From C-114 sp963719285 (lineage in GTDB: Bacteria > Chloroflexota > Limnocylindria > Limnocylindrales > CSP1-4): 64,000 bases of DNA. Shown here piece after piece: positions 43,928-54,501 of this stretch. The stretch is from contig CAVRBO010000001.1 in the NCBI GenBank assembly GCA_963719285.1, positions 930,001 to 994,000 on the forward strand, given 5' to 3'. The number at the start of each line of letters is the position of its first letter. The first letter of the stretch is position 1. Made by a program: the position numbers and the translations under genes. A model generated the notes under the pieces. That model was not told the origin of the DNA. It searched no databases and worked only from the letters and a program-made list of their open reading frames with translations.

Positions 43928-44575
43928 CTAGCGCTCGACGGTTTCGCGGACCCGCGTCCGCAGGTCATCGGTATGGAGTCGGCGGCTCCGGACGATCCCG
44001 ACCGGGGCGAGCTCGAACGGCTGGACAGCCATCGTCATGACCGCCTTGAGGGCCGCCCGCGGCAGCCGCACGAGGCCGTACTCCCACCATGCGTGGAGTT
44101 CCGCCTCGGTCGGCGTGTCGATGACGGCGTAGACCGGGTACTCGCTCTCGATGCCGAGCGCCCGCGCGAGGTCGCCGGCCCGGATACCGGCGGACAGCAG
44201 TCGCTCGAGGGCATCGGCGGCCGCGATCTCGTCACCGCCGGCCTCGAGGGCCACGGTGAGGTCGTACCAGCCGGGCCCGGCTCGCACCGCCATGCCCGTA
44301 CCGGTGGGATCCCGCGAGACTTCCCGGGCGGCGGCCTGGAACCGCTCGGTCCGGACGATCGAGACGAGGTGAAGGGTCACCGCGCCGGCCGGATCATCCG
44401 CGGCCCGGTCGGCCGTGGCCGGGCCATCCGAGGCGGACGCCGCGCCGGACCCGGTCAGGGCCGCGGCGGCCGCGCCGGGTCGCCCGACCCGGGCCGGCTG
44501 GCCGGTCGCCTCCTGGGCGAACGTGGCGAGGGCGGTCAACGCTTCAGGAAACACCGGGCGCTCCCGGGCGCTCAT
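43928..44575 (-). CDS. CIS cap/terminator protein, DUF4255 (Pvc16/Afp16)-like
   Basis: A 215-residue protein at the head of the structural genes. A helix (FPEALTALATFAQEATGQPA), an Ala/Gly-rich linker and a beta-alpha domain (VTLHLVSIVRTERFQAAARE, GWYDLTVALEAGGDEIAAAD, ALERLLSAGI, PFELAPVGIVRSRRL) resemble DUF4255 tail-terminator proteins, where the central strand normally reads LpLxLxYLvT. The match is by pattern and position, not by a strong motif. It would close the distal end of tube and sheath. Its start lies 32 bases inside the end of the upstream gene, implying coupling. Confidence 0.6.
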   Translation of the reverse strand: MSARERPVFPEALTALATFAQEATGQPARVGRPGAAAAALTGSGAASASDGPATADRAADDPAGAVTLHLVSIVRTERFQAAAREVSRDPTGTGMAVRAGPGWYDLTVALEAGGDEIAAADALERLLSAGIRAGDLARALGIESEYPVYAVIDTPTEAELHAWWEYGLVRLPRAALKAVMTMAVQPFELAPVGIVRSRRLHTDDLRTRVRETVER

Positions 44576-44924
44576 CGCCGGTCAGGGCCTCGCGCAGGGT
44601 GCTCGCCGTGACGGGCTCAAGGGTGAAGCTCGCACCGCTCGCCGGATGCACCCGCAAGCGCGGCCGATCGTCGTCGCACTCGACCACCTGGAGGGCCGGC
44701 TGGCGGGCCCGCAACGCGCGCACGATCGCGTCGGCCTCCGGACCCATCCGCACGATCACGGCGTCCGGATGGAGGCGGACGACGGCGTCGGTGAGGACCC
44801 GCGGATCGGCGAGACCATCGGCCGCCGCCGCGTCGAGGACGTCGAAGTGCTCCTCGATGAGGGTCTGGGTCAACCCCCGGGCGACCAGGGGGTCGAGGTC
44901 TCCGATGAGGACACGGCTCGCCAC
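44544..44924 (-). CDS. Degenerate receiver-like protein heading the CIS structural genes
   Basis: A 126-residue protein with a receiver-type layout: RVLIGDLDPLVARGLTQTLI resembles the first strand and helix, HPDAVIVRMG the strand that normally ends in the phospho-acceptor Asp, which is Arg-Met here, and LRARQPALQVVECDDD the fourth strand. The conserved Lys is absent and the C-terminus is variant (LTGDERPGAPG). It has no DNA-binding domain. I infer a phosphorylation-independent pseudo-receiver that may bind the neighbouring NarL-type regulator. The start is the GTG at 44924. A GACACT box six bases before it could be a weak leaderless promoter. Confidence 0.5.
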   Translation of the reverse strand: MASRVLIGDLDPLVARGLTQTLIEEHFDVLDAAAADGLADPRVLTDAVVRLHPDAVIVRMGPEADAIVRALRARQPALQVVECDDDRPRLRVHPASGASFTLEPVTASTLREALTGDERPGAPGVS

Positions 44925-45229
44925 CGGCCGAGTGTCGAGCGTGGCGGCTGCGGACCGGTAGCCACCCGAGGGCAGTCATGTGGGCCGGAATGGGCAACCG
45001 CCCCGTGCGCGTCGCTGCCCGAAGGTGCCACCGATGGTGCCCGGACGGGTAGCGGCGGTCGGCGCGCGGAACCATGCGCGGGTCGAGGCGTGGCGGGGTC
45101 GCGATGGGCGTGCGACAGCGGCCAAGGTCGGGCCCCGAGATGGCAAGACGTGCGTCTTGCCGGGATGGAGCCGGCTACCGATGCCGCGGTCAGGCGAACG
45201 ATGCCGCGGTCAGGCGAACGTCAGGTCGC
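44925..45229. other. 305-bp gap upstream of the CIS structural genes
   Basis: This region separates the regulator gene from the rest of the CIS operon. It contains a perfect 20-bp tandem duplication (45181-45220) next to the regulator stop, and on the minus strand a TACCGG and a GACACT box near 44959 and 44931. No convincing -35 box and no small gene is seen. It is the best place for a promoter serving the structural genes. Confidence 0.4.
45181..45220. repeat. Perfect 20-bp tandem duplication (first of two in the window)
   Basis: The 20-bp unit ATGCCGCGGTCAGGCGAACG occurs twice without mismatch, ending nine bases from the stop codon of the NarL-type regulator. It lies in the gap between that gene and the receiver-like gene. 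Confidence 0.9.
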
Positions 45230-45913
45230 TCAGATGAGGTTCTTGCGCAACGCATAGGCGACCGCGTGGGTGCGGTTGCGCAGGCCGAGCTTGATCACCA
45301 CGTCGTGGATCGCGTTCTTCACGGTCCGCTCGGAGTACGACAGCTTGAGCGCGATCTCGCGGGTGTCGTCGCCCTCGGCGGCCAGTCGGAGGATCTCGAC
45401 CTCGCGCGGGGAGAGCCCGCTCAGGCCCACGCCCCGGGGCGTCCAGACCTCGCGACTCATCCGGCCGATGTGCTCGACGAGGTCGCCGAGCATGGCCGGC
45501 GGGATGAGCCCGTCCCCGCAGGCGATGGCCCGCAGGCTCGCGGCGAGGGTCTCGGTCCGCATGTCCGCCTTGAGCAGATAGCCGACCGCGCCCGCCTCGA
45601 TGGCGCGGTACAGCTCGAGCGTGTCCGGCTGTGCGGCACAGACGACCGCGCGGGTGCCCGGGGCGGCTTCGCGCAGGGCGTTCACGACCCGCAGGCCGTC
45701 CCCATCGGCGAGGTGCATGTCGATTAGGGCGAGCGTGGGCTGCTCCGCCATGCCGATCCGGACCGCGGTGTCGCCGTCCTCGGCCTCGCCAGCGACGACG
45801 AAGTCCGGTTCGCCCGCGAGGCACGATGCGATGCCCCGGCGGAACATGGCGTGGTCATCCGCGATGAGCGTCCGGATCACCCCGTCGGGGCGCGTCGAGT
45901 CTGGTCGTTCCAA
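45230..45913 (-). CDS. NarL/LuxR-type response regulator, likely CIS regulator
   Basis: A 227-residue transcription factor. The receiver has the acidic pocket RTLIADDHAMFRRGI, the phospho-acceptor Asp in LALIDMHLADGDG and the Lys in GYLLKADMRTE. The helix-turn-helix reads GLSPREVEILRLAAEGDDTR, EIALKLSYSERTVKNAIHDV. It starts at a TTG (45913) with GAGAGG nine bases upstream; a GTG twelve codons later (VIRTLIADD) is the alternative. No histidine kinase is adjacent, so the signal source is unknown. Direction and proximity make it the likely controller of the injection-system operon. Confidence 0.88.
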   Translation of the reverse strand: MERPDSTRPDGVIRTLIADDHAMFRRGIASCLAGEPDFVVAGEAEDGDTAVRIGMAEQPTLALIDMHLADGDGLRVVNALREAAPGTRAVVCAAQPDTLELYRAIEAGAVGYLLKADMRTETLAASLRAIACGDGLIPPAMLGDLVEHIGRMSREVWTPRGVGLSGLSPREVEILRLAAEGDDTREIALKLSYSERTVKNAIHDVVIKLGLRNRTHAVAYALRKNLI

Positions 45914-45965
45914 CGGGGGGTGCCTCTCTCCTCCGTCCAGCGGCGGATCGTCGTCCGGTGGTCCG

Positions 45966-45971
45966 AGTATA
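45966..45971 (-). promoter_or_regulatory. TATACT -10 box of the CIS regulator gene
   Basis: Minus-strand TATACT, one base from the sigma-70 consensus and rare in this G+C context, lies 52 bases before the TTG start. The leader would be about 45 bases and contains GGAGGAGAGAGG. No good -35 box is seen at 16-18 bases, suggesting activator control. Confidence 0.5.
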
Positions 45972-45999
45972 GGGACGGGTTCGGGGCGGCTCTACTGCC

Positions 46000-46008
46000 T
46001 TATCCACA
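46000..46008 (+). promoter_or_regulatory. DnaA-box-like nonamer
   Basis: TTATCCACA matches the strict DnaA-box consensus; GTCCACAAA seven bases on is a partial second match. Both lie in the 135-bp region between the divergent CIS regulator and alcohol dehydrogenase genes. A single perfect box by chance is possible, and no origin features accompany it. Confidence 0.35.
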
Positions 46009-46036
46009 AGGACCGTCCACAAAGGGCATCCGGTCG

Positions 46037-46042
46037 TACACT
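46037..46042 (+). promoter_or_regulatory. Leaderless-type -10 box (TACACT) of the alcohol dehydrogenase gene
   Basis: TACACT, six bases, then the GTG at 46049, with no Shine-Dalgarno sequence. Confidence 0.6.
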
Positions 46043-46048
46043 CGGCGG

Positions 46049-47164
46049 GTGGTACGAGCGGCGATCCTGGAGCGGCCCGGCCACCCCCTGACCGTCGGCG
46101 ACGTCGTCCTCGATCCGCCCGCGGCCGGCGAGATCCGGGTCCGTATGACGGCCAGCGGCGTCTGCCACTCCGACCTCCACGTCCGCGACGGTGAGTGGCC
46201 GAGGCCGGGCCCCTTCGTCATCGGCCACGAGGGCGCGGGCGTGGTCACCGAGCTCGGTCCGGGGGTCGATCCGTCCGCGACCGGCCTGCGTCCGGGCGGA
46301 GCGGTCGCGCTCAGCTGGATCGCCCCGTGTGGCGCGTGCCGGCAGTGCCTGGCCGGGCGGGCCTGGCTGTGCGTCGACAACGGGGCGGTGCGCCACCGGA
46401 TGGCGGACGGGTCCACCCGCCTGCACGGGCCCGATGGGCGCGACCTGCTCGCCTACTGCGGCCTGGGCACGATGGCGGAGGAGGCCACGGTCGCGGCGTC
46501 GGCCGCGGTGCCGATGCCGGACGGGGTTGACCCGGCGGTCGCGGCGCTGATCGGCTGCTGCGTTTCGACCGGCGTGGGCGCCGCGCTCAAGACGGCGGCC
46601 GTGCCGGCCGGCTCGTCGGCGGTCGTCATCGGCCTGGGCGGCGTCGGCCTGTCGGTCGTGATGGGCCTGGTCCTGGCCGGCGCCGACCCGATCATCGCGG
46701 TGGACCGGATCCCGGCCAAGCTCGAGCTCGCTCGCGAGCTCGGGGCGACCCAGGCGATCCGGGCCGGCACCGACGCCGACGCGAGCCTGGCGGCGATCCG
46801 GGCGGCCACCGGCGGCGGACCGGAGTACGCGTTCGAAGCCATCGGCCTGCCGACGACGATCGAGCTCGCGATCGGCTGCCTGCCGCCGGGCGGGACGGCG
46901 ACGCTCGTCGGCATGACCCCGTTCGGCGAGCGGGCGAGCTTCGAGGTCTTCCCGTTCGTGGACGGCGGCCGGCGGATCCTGGGCAGCAATTACGGCTCGG
47001 CGGTGCCCGCCGTCGACTTCGTGCGGTACGCCCAGCTCCACCTCGACGGCCGCCTGCCGATCGCCCGTCTCATCGAGCGACGGATCGGCCTCGACGAGGT
47101 GGAGGACGCCTTCGCCGCCATGCGCCGGGGCGACGGACTCCGCCGGGTCGTCGCCTTCGACTGA
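46049..47164 (+). CDS. Zn-dependent medium-chain alcohol dehydrogenase
   Basis: A 371-residue oxidoreductase. Catalytic zinc ligands are the Cys in SGVCHSDLH and the His in VIGHEGAGVV; structural zinc is bound by the four Cys of PCGACRQCLAGRAWLC. The nucleotide-binding fold shows GLGGVGLSVVMG, and the coenzyme-determining acidic residue is the Asp of IIAVDRIPAK, implying NAD. The pattern resembles class III/glutathione- or mycothiol-type formaldehyde dehydrogenases and their relatives; the natural substrate cannot be read off. The GTG start is set by the TACACT box. It is divergent from the CIS regulator and convergent with PPDK. Confidence 0.88.
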   Translation: MVRAAILERPGHPLTVGDVVLDPPAAGEIRVRMTASGVCHSDLHVRDGEWPRPGPFVIGHEGAGVVTELGPGVDPSATGLRPGGAVALSWIAPCGACRQCLAGRAWLCVDNGAVRHRMADGSTRLHGPDGRDLLAYCGLGTMAEEATVAASAAVPMPDGVDPAVAALIGCCVSTGVGAALKTAAVPAGSSAVVIGLGGVGLSVVMGLVLAGADPIIAVDRIPAKLELARELGATQAIRAGTDADASLAAIRAATGGGPEYAFEAIGLPTTIELAIGCLPPGGTATLVGMTPFGERASFEVFPFVDGGRRILGSNYGSAVPAVDFVRYAQLHLDGRLPIARLIERRIGLDEVEDAFAAMRRGDGLRRVVAFD

Positions 47165-47191
47165 GGGCGGCCGGCGATCGTCCGGGCCACC

Positions 47192-47210
47192 GGACCCGGC
47201 AGCCGGGTCC
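47192..47210. terminator. Hairpin terminator between convergent adh and ppdK
   Basis: GGACCCGG and CCGGGTCC form an 8-bp perfect stem with a CAG loop, 28 bases after the alcohol dehydrogenase stop. No T-run follows. It may serve both converging genes. Confidence 0.45.
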
Positions 47211-47215
47211 GCGAC

Positions 47216-47241
47216 GCTCCCCTACTTGTCGCGTTGCTCCC

Positions 47242-47255
<14 letters not shown>
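47216..47255. repeat. Perfect 20-bp tandem duplication containing the ppdK stop
   Basis: The unit GCTCCCCTACTTGTCGCGTT is present twice in tandem without mismatch. The copy nearest the gene encodes the last three codons and TAG of ppdK; the second copy repeats them downstream of the stop. Confidence 0.9.
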
Positions 47256-50019
<2,764 letters not shown>

Positions 50020-50330
50020 GGGGACAGGCTCCTTCGGGAGTGTTCCGTGCGTCGCGGGCTGCGCGGCACGTTCGCCCGGGAGTCTCCGTGCGCCGCTTCA
50101 TGGCGGCGTCTTCGCGCGGGAGTCGTGAGCCCGGCGCTCGATCGTACCACCGGTCGTCGGATGGGGACCATTGCGGACGGGTTGCGGGAGGGGACAGAGC
50201 CGGTCCCGGGCGCGACCTCCCCGCTACCCGGTCGGGCGGTCCCGTGACGCCCGTCGGGCTACACTGGGGACGTCGTCCCCGGCTGCCCGCCTGGCCGATC
50301 GCCGATGTGCCGAGAGGAGACGCCCGACCC
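50020..50330. other. 311-bp intergenic region between divergent ppdK and reductase genes
   Basis: On the minus strand a TACGAT box about 125 bases upstream of ppdK may be its promoter. On the plus strand TACACT near 50261 precedes the palindrome GGGGACGTCGTCCCC, and AGGAG lies 12 bases before the GTG at 50331. Three scattered GGGAGT motifs occur in the ppdK leader, but no recognisable riboswitch or small gene. Confidence 0.35.
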
Positions 50331-51161
50331 GTGATCGAGATGCCGCCGGACGAGCGCGTCATCGACCCGGCCGCGCCGGTCTACAACGCCCGGCTCGTGC
50401 GCCGTGTCGACGAGACGGACAGCCTCGCCTACTTCTGGGTCCGCTTCGACGGCGAGCCGACCCCGTTCGAGCCCGGCCAGTACATGACGACCGGCGTGTT
50501 CGCCGACGGCCGGCTCGTCCAGCGGCCGTACTCCGTCGCGTCGTCACCCCGGGTCGCCGGCACGGAGGGCTACGAGTTCTATGTCCGCCTCGTCCAGGGC
50601 GGACAGTTCACCCCGCTGCTGTGGCGCCTGCCGGTGGGCCACAGGATGCGGATGATCGGCCCGAAGGGCAAGTTCATGCTCGAGCCGGACGACGACCGGA
50701 TCCACCTGTTCATCTCGACCGGGACCGGCAATGCGCCGTTCGTCTCGATGATGAAGACGATGCTCCTCGACGGAACACCGCGCCGGGCCGTCTTCGTCAA
50801 CGGCGTGTCGTACGCCGACGAGCTCGGCTATCGGGGCCTCGTCCAGGACTGGGAGGCGTCGGGGACATACCCGGTCCACTACGTGCCCACGGTGTCGCGA
50901 CCGGCCGACCCGCGCAATGTCGGCTGGAAGGGTCGGGTCGGGCGAGCCGAGACGGTCCTCGCGTCGATCTGCGAGGACCACGGCCTCACGCCCGACAACG
51001 CCATCGCCTACATCTGCGGCAATCCGGACATGATCCTCGCGGCCGAGGCGATCCTGCTCGAACGCGGGTTCCCCGAAGCGCAGGTCAAGAAGGAGCTCTA
51101 CTGGCCGAAGGGCAAGGAGCCTCGCGGCGCGGCCGTCATCGAGCGGCCCGAGGACGACTAG
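50331..51161 (+). CDS. Ferredoxin/flavodoxin-NADP+ reductase-like flavoprotein
   Basis: A 276-residue FAD enzyme exchanging electrons between NAD(P)H and a ferredoxin. The FAD domain has FEPGQYMTTGV and the RPYSVASSP flavin-binding motif; the nucleotide domain has STGTGNAPFVSMMKT and the Cys-Gly-Asn element YICGNPDMI. The C-terminus ends in an acidic tail rather than an aromatic residue, as in bacterial subclass enzymes. The GTG start at 50331 fits AGGAG at 12 bases; an ATG three codons on is the alternative. It is monocistronic. Confidence 0.85.
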   Translation: MIEMPPDERVIDPAAPVYNARLVRRVDETDSLAYFWVRFDGEPTPFEPGQYMTTGVFADGRLVQRPYSVASSPRVAGTEGYEFYVRLVQGGQFTPLLWRLPVGHRMRMIGPKGKFMLEPDDDRIHLFISTGTGNAPFVSMMKTMLLDGTPRRAVFVNGVSYADELGYRGLVQDWEASGTYPVHYVPTVSRPADPRNVGWKGRVGRAETVLASICEDHGLTPDNAIAYICGNPDMILAAEAILLERGFPEAQVKKELYWPKGKEPRGAAVIERPEDD

Positions 51162-51165
51162 CGGC

Positions 51166-51294
51166 TCAGCCGAGGTTCGGCGGCGCCGGGGGTGGGCCGG
51201 CGGCCACCCCGGCCAGCCAGATCGCGGCCACGATCCCCAGCCCGATCGCGACGATCACGCCGATCCACAGGTATCGGTGCAACAGGGCGCTCAT
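51166..51294 (-). CDS. Small single-pass membrane protein
   Basis: A 42-residue peptide from the ATG at 51294 (MSALLHRYLWIGVIVAIGLG) with one membrane helix and a Pro-rich end (GPPPAPPNLG). GAAGGGA lies about nine bases upstream. It follows the SHOCT-domain gene by 25 bases in the same direction. The function is unknown; its conservation should be tested, since such short frames can be chance. Confidence 0.45.
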   Translation of the reverse strand: MSALLHRYLWIGVIVAIGLGIVAAIWLAGVAAGPPPAPPNLG

Positions 51295-51319
51295 CGTCGT
51301 CGATCCCTTCCGGTCCCGG

Positions 51320-52075
51320 TCACGGGACGCTCGCAGTGCCGGCGACCGAGGTGAGCAGCGCGGCCTTCGCGGCCGCGAACTCGTCATCGGTCAGGTCGCC
51401 GCGCGCATGGAGATCGGCGAGGCGTTCGAGTTCATGGGCGAGGTCGGGCCCGGCGTCCCGGCCGGTCGGGGCGTCGGAGACTCCAGCCGGCGCGTGCTCG
51501 AGCGACCGGTCGGCGTGCGCCGTCGGGCCCACGCCGGCCGCGAGCTGGGCGGCCCGGAGGCGCTCCCTGGCCGCGCTGTCGCCCGCTCCGCCGAACTTGA
51601 GCCCGAGGACGAGCGGGATCCCGCCCATGAGCTCGAACAGGATGCCCGGGATGAGGAAGCCGAGTTCCAGTCCGCCGCCGCCGGGCGGCGAGACGCCGTA
51701 CTGGAGGAAGTTGAACCCGAGCGTGCAGAAGAGGGCCGGCCAGGCCAGGAACGGGACCGAGCTGTAGCGCCCTCCGATGCTGGCTCCGGCCCAGAACGCG
51801 AGCGCGCCCCAGCCGAACCCGCCGAAGATCGCGAGGAACATGAGCCAGGTGCCCTGGGGGCAGGGCTGGGCGCTGACGTACGGCCCACCGTCCGCGCACG
51901 AGCCGCCGACGTCGAGCACCGCCCGCATCTCGATGAACATCAGCGCGATCGAGAATGCGAGGCCGGCGATGCCGACGAGATAGAGCAGGACCGTCCGGGA
52001 CGACGGACCGGTCGTGGCGCCGGCGTCGCTTTCCGCGTCACCGCTGCGGCCCGTCACGGACGCGTCGCTCGTCAT
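51320..52075 (-). CDS. Four-helix membrane protein with C-terminal SHOCT domain
   Basis: A 251-residue membrane protein. Helices appear at TVLLYLVGIAGLAFSIALMF, TWLMFLAIFGGFGWGALAFW, FLAWPALFCTLGFNFLQYGV and LGFLIPGILFELMGGIPLVL. The loop between helices 1 and 2 holds two Cys (SCADGGPYVSAQPCPQG), which may form a disulfide outside. The end LAHELERLADLHARGDLTDD, EFAAAKAALL is a SHOCT motif, a short oligomerisation element common in such proteins. It starts four bases after the glyS stop. The function is unknown. Confidence 0.7.
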   Translation of the reverse strand: MTSDASVTGRSGDAESDAGATTGPSSRTVLLYLVGIAGLAFSIALMFIEMRAVLDVGGSCADGGPYVSAQPCPQGTWLMFLAIFGGFGWGALAFWAGASIGGRYSSVPFLAWPALFCTLGFNFLQYGVSPPGGGGLELGFLIPGILFELMGGIPLVLGLKFGGAGDSAARERLRAAQLAAGVGPTAHADRSLEHAPAGVSDAPTGRDAGPDLAHELERLADLHARGDLTDDEFAAAKAALLTSVAGTASVP

Positions 52076-52079
52076 CGGG

Positions 52080-53486
52080 TCACGGCCGGGCGGCGGCCAG
52101 CCGATCGAGGATCGCCCGCTTGACGCCCTCGACGGGGATCCGTTCCTGGGCCATCGAATCGCGGTCCCGCACCGTCACCGCCCCGTCCTCGAGGGAGTCG
52201 ACATCCACCGTGATGCACCACGGCGTGCCGATCTCGTCCTGACGACGATAGAGCTTTCCGATGGCCGCCGTGTCGTCGTAGACCGCCATGATGTCGCGCT
52301 TCAGGTCCGCCTTGATGCGGTGGCACAGCTCGACGATCTCGGGTCGCTTCTTGAGCAGCGGAAGGACGGCGACCTTGTACGGCGCGAGCTCCGGGTGGAG
52401 GGCCAGCGAGACGCGGGTCTCGCCGCGGACCTCCTCCTCGCGATAGCTGTCGATGAGGAACGCGAACGCCGCCCGGTCGGGCCCGCCGGCGGTCTCGACG
52501 ATGAACGGCGTGTAGTGCTCCTCGGTCGCCGGATCGAAGTAGTCGAGGTTCTCGCCCGACGCCTGGGCGTGGCGCGACAGGTCGAAGTCGCCCCGGTTGT
52601 GGATGCCCTCGAGCTCCTTCCAGCCGAACGGGAAGCGGTACTCGATGTCGACCGCCTTCCTGGCGTAGTGGGCGAGCTCGTCCGGGGCGTGCTCGCGGAA
52701 ACGCATCCGCTCGGCCGTGAGGCCGTAGCCGGTGTACCAGTCCCAGCGCCGCGGGAGCCACTCCTCGAAGATCGCGGCGGCCGTGTCCGGCCGGACGAAG
52801 TACTGCATCTCCATCTGCTCGAACTCGCGCATCCGGAACACGAAGTTCCCGGGGCTGATCTCGTTGCGGAACGACTTGCCCACCTGGGCGATCCCGAACG
52901 GGATCTTCTTGCGCGAGCTCTCCCGCACGTTCTTGAAGTTCACGTACGAGCCCTGGGCCGTCTCGGGCCGGAAGTAGACGATCGAGCCGTCGTCCTGGAC
53001 GGGGCCCATCCACGTCTGGAACATCAGGTTGAACCGCCGGGGCGCCGAGAGCGGGCCGCCGTCGTTCGGGCAGACGAGTCCAAGCCGGCCGACGACCGTC
53101 GGGTCCATCAACTCGGTCGCGCTGAGGGCCTCGGCTCCGGCGAGCTCGTCCAGGCGGTAACGCCGCCGGCACGTGCCGCACTCCACGAGCGGATCGGTGA
53201 AGCTGCCGACGTGGCCGGAGGTCACCCAGACCTGGGGGTGCATGATGATCCCCGCGTCGAGGCCCACGATGTCGTCGCGGTCCTGGACCATCGCCCGCCA
53301 CCACGCCCGCTTCACGTTGTTCTTGAGCTCCACGCCGAGCGGTCCGTAATCCCACACGGCGTTGATGCCGCCGTAGATCTCGCTGCTCGGGAAGACGAAG
53401 CCACGCCGCTTCGACAGGGACACGATCGTGTCCAGATCGGCGACGGCGGGCGCGACATCGTTCGGGTTCGCGGGGGTCTCGGTCAC
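52080..53486 (-). CDS. glyS: Glycyl-tRNA synthetase (alpha2 type)
   Basis: Charges tRNA-Gly. A 468-residue class II enzyme with motif 1 around SSEIYGGINAVWDYGPLGVE, motif 2 FRNEISPGNFVFRMREFEQM, motif 3 near RGETRVSLALHPELAPYKVA and the anticodon-binding domain at the C-terminus. The zinc-like knuckle CGTCRRRYRLD and VCPNDGG is partly kept. The single-chain form is used by actinobacteria, Chloroflexota and Deinococcota. The GTG start at 53486 has GGAG six bases upstream; a TAGCAT box about 30 bases before it gives a normal leader. Confidence 0.95.
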   Translation of the reverse strand: MTETPANPNDVAPAVADLDTIVSLSKRRGFVFPSSEIYGGINAVWDYGPLGVELKNNVKRAWWRAMVQDRDDIVGLDAGIIMHPQVWVTSGHVGSFTDPLVECGTCRRRYRLDELAGAEALSATELMDPTVVGRLGLVCPNDGGPLSAPRRFNLMFQTWMGPVQDDGSIVYFRPETAQGSYVNFKNVRESSRKKIPFGIAQVGKSFRNEISPGNFVFRMREFEQMEMQYFVRPDTAAAIFEEWLPRRWDWYTGYGLTAERMRFREHAPDELAHYARKAVDIEYRFPFGWKELEGIHNRGDFDLSRHAQASGENLDYFDPATEEHYTPFIVETAGGPDRAAFAFLIDSYREEEVRGETRVSLALHPELAPYKVAVLPLLKKRPEIVELCHRIKADLKRDIMAVYDDTAAIGKLYRRQDEIGTPWCITVDVDSLEDGAVTVRDRDSMAQERIPVEGVKRAILDRLAAARP

Positions 53487-53598
53487 GGGGACTCCGGTGG
53501 GGACTGGGCTGCCGATGCTATCAGAGCCCGCCGTCCCGGCCCGCCCGGTCGCGCGGGTGGTCGACCCGGAGCCGCCGGCGCTCGTCCGACGGTCGCGG

Positions 53599-54372
53599 TC
53601 AGCGCGGCAGCGGGGCGATCCGGACCTCGTCGAGGAAGGCAAGGGAGCGGGCCTCGCGTTCGAGGGCGTCGGCCACGAACGCGCGCATCGCCGTCTCGAC
53701 CTCGCGCTCCACCGAGGGCGGCAGGCGCAGATCCGAAAGCGCCTCGGCATCCAGGCGCTGGTACGCCCGCAGGACCTTGAGGGCCTCGAGGGAGAGGCCG
53801 GACCGCGACGCCGGCGGCCCCGGGTCGCGCTGGCACAGGACGCCGCCGAGCGGTGGCACCCACCGGAAAGTGTCGCCGGGTTCGAGCAGGCGATCGCACT
53901 CCACGCACCGCTCGAGCTCCGGGCGGACGCCCAGCTCGGCCGCCAGGTGCATCTCGTACCAGCGGGCGACCCGCCCGGGGCCCATCCCCGCATCGAGCAG
54001 CTCGTACGCCCGGTGGAGCAGCGCATACAGCGGCTCGGCCGCGTGGCGCTCCTCCAGGCTTCGGTCGGCGAGCTCGGCGAGATACCAGGCCGTGGCGGCC
54101 AATTCGAGGTTGTCGCGGAGGCGGAGCCAGGCGTGGCCGACCGTGACCTGGGTCACGACATCGAACGTCCGGCCGCGGGCCAGCTGGACGCGCAGCTCCG
54201 CGAACGGCTCGAGGCTGCCGCCGATCCGGCTCTTCTGCCGGCGGATGCCCTTGGCGATCGCCTTGAGCTTGCCGTACTCGGGCGTGATGAGGGTGAGGAT
54301 CCGGTCGGCCTCACCGAAGTCGAACCGCGACAGGACGATCGCGTCGGTGACATAGATGCGGCGCTCGGGCAT
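53599..54372 (-). CDS. recO: DNA repair protein RecO
   Basis: Recombination mediator loading RecA at RecF-pathway gaps. The N-terminal OB-fold contains YVTDAIVLSRFDFGEADRIL, EYGKLKAIAKGIRRQKSRIG and LEPFAELRVQL; the C-terminal helical domain has the zinc site CVECDRLLEP. Only three of the four usual cysteines are present, because the last position reads CQRD. 257 residues is typical. The ATG at 54372 is fixed by a TACCGT box six bases upstream. Confidence 0.93.
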   Translation of the reverse strand: MPERRIYVTDAIVLSRFDFGEADRILTLITPEYGKLKAIAKGIRRQKSRIGGSLEPFAELRVQLARGRTFDVVTQVTVGHAWLRLRDNLELAATAWYLAELADRSLEERHAAEPLYALLHRAYELLDAGMGPGRVARWYEMHLAAELGVRPELERCVECDRLLEPGDTFRWVPPLGGVLCQRDPGPPASRSGLSLEALKVLRAYQRLDAEALSDLRLPPSVEREVETAMRAFVADALEREARSLAFLDEVRIAPLPR

Positions 54373-54378
54373 CGCCCG

Positions 54379-54384
54379 ACGGTA
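54379..54384 (-). promoter_or_regulatory. Leaderless-type -10 box (TACCGT) of recO
   Basis: Minus-strand TACCGT, six bases, then the ATG at 54372. No Shine-Dalgarno sequence. Confidence 0.55.
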
Positions 54385-54501
54385 GCACGAGGCGGTCGTG
54401 CCGGCCGCTCACGGTCGAGCCTCTCGCGTCCCCGGCCCCTCGGGTCAATCCGCTACCATGGTCGCGCAAGTTTGTGCCGGAGCGGATACACTCTGCCCAC
54501 G

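Noticed and set aside
28533..45913. Prophage or type VI secretion system.
   Set aside because: No capsid, portal, terminase, integrase or lysis gene, and no TssJLM membrane complex, ClpV or TssK; the composition is that of a CIS.
45966..46023. A replication origin suggested by a perfect DnaA box.
   Set aside because: There is one perfect and one partial box, no AT-rich unwinding region, and no dnaA, dnaN or parAB gene nearby.
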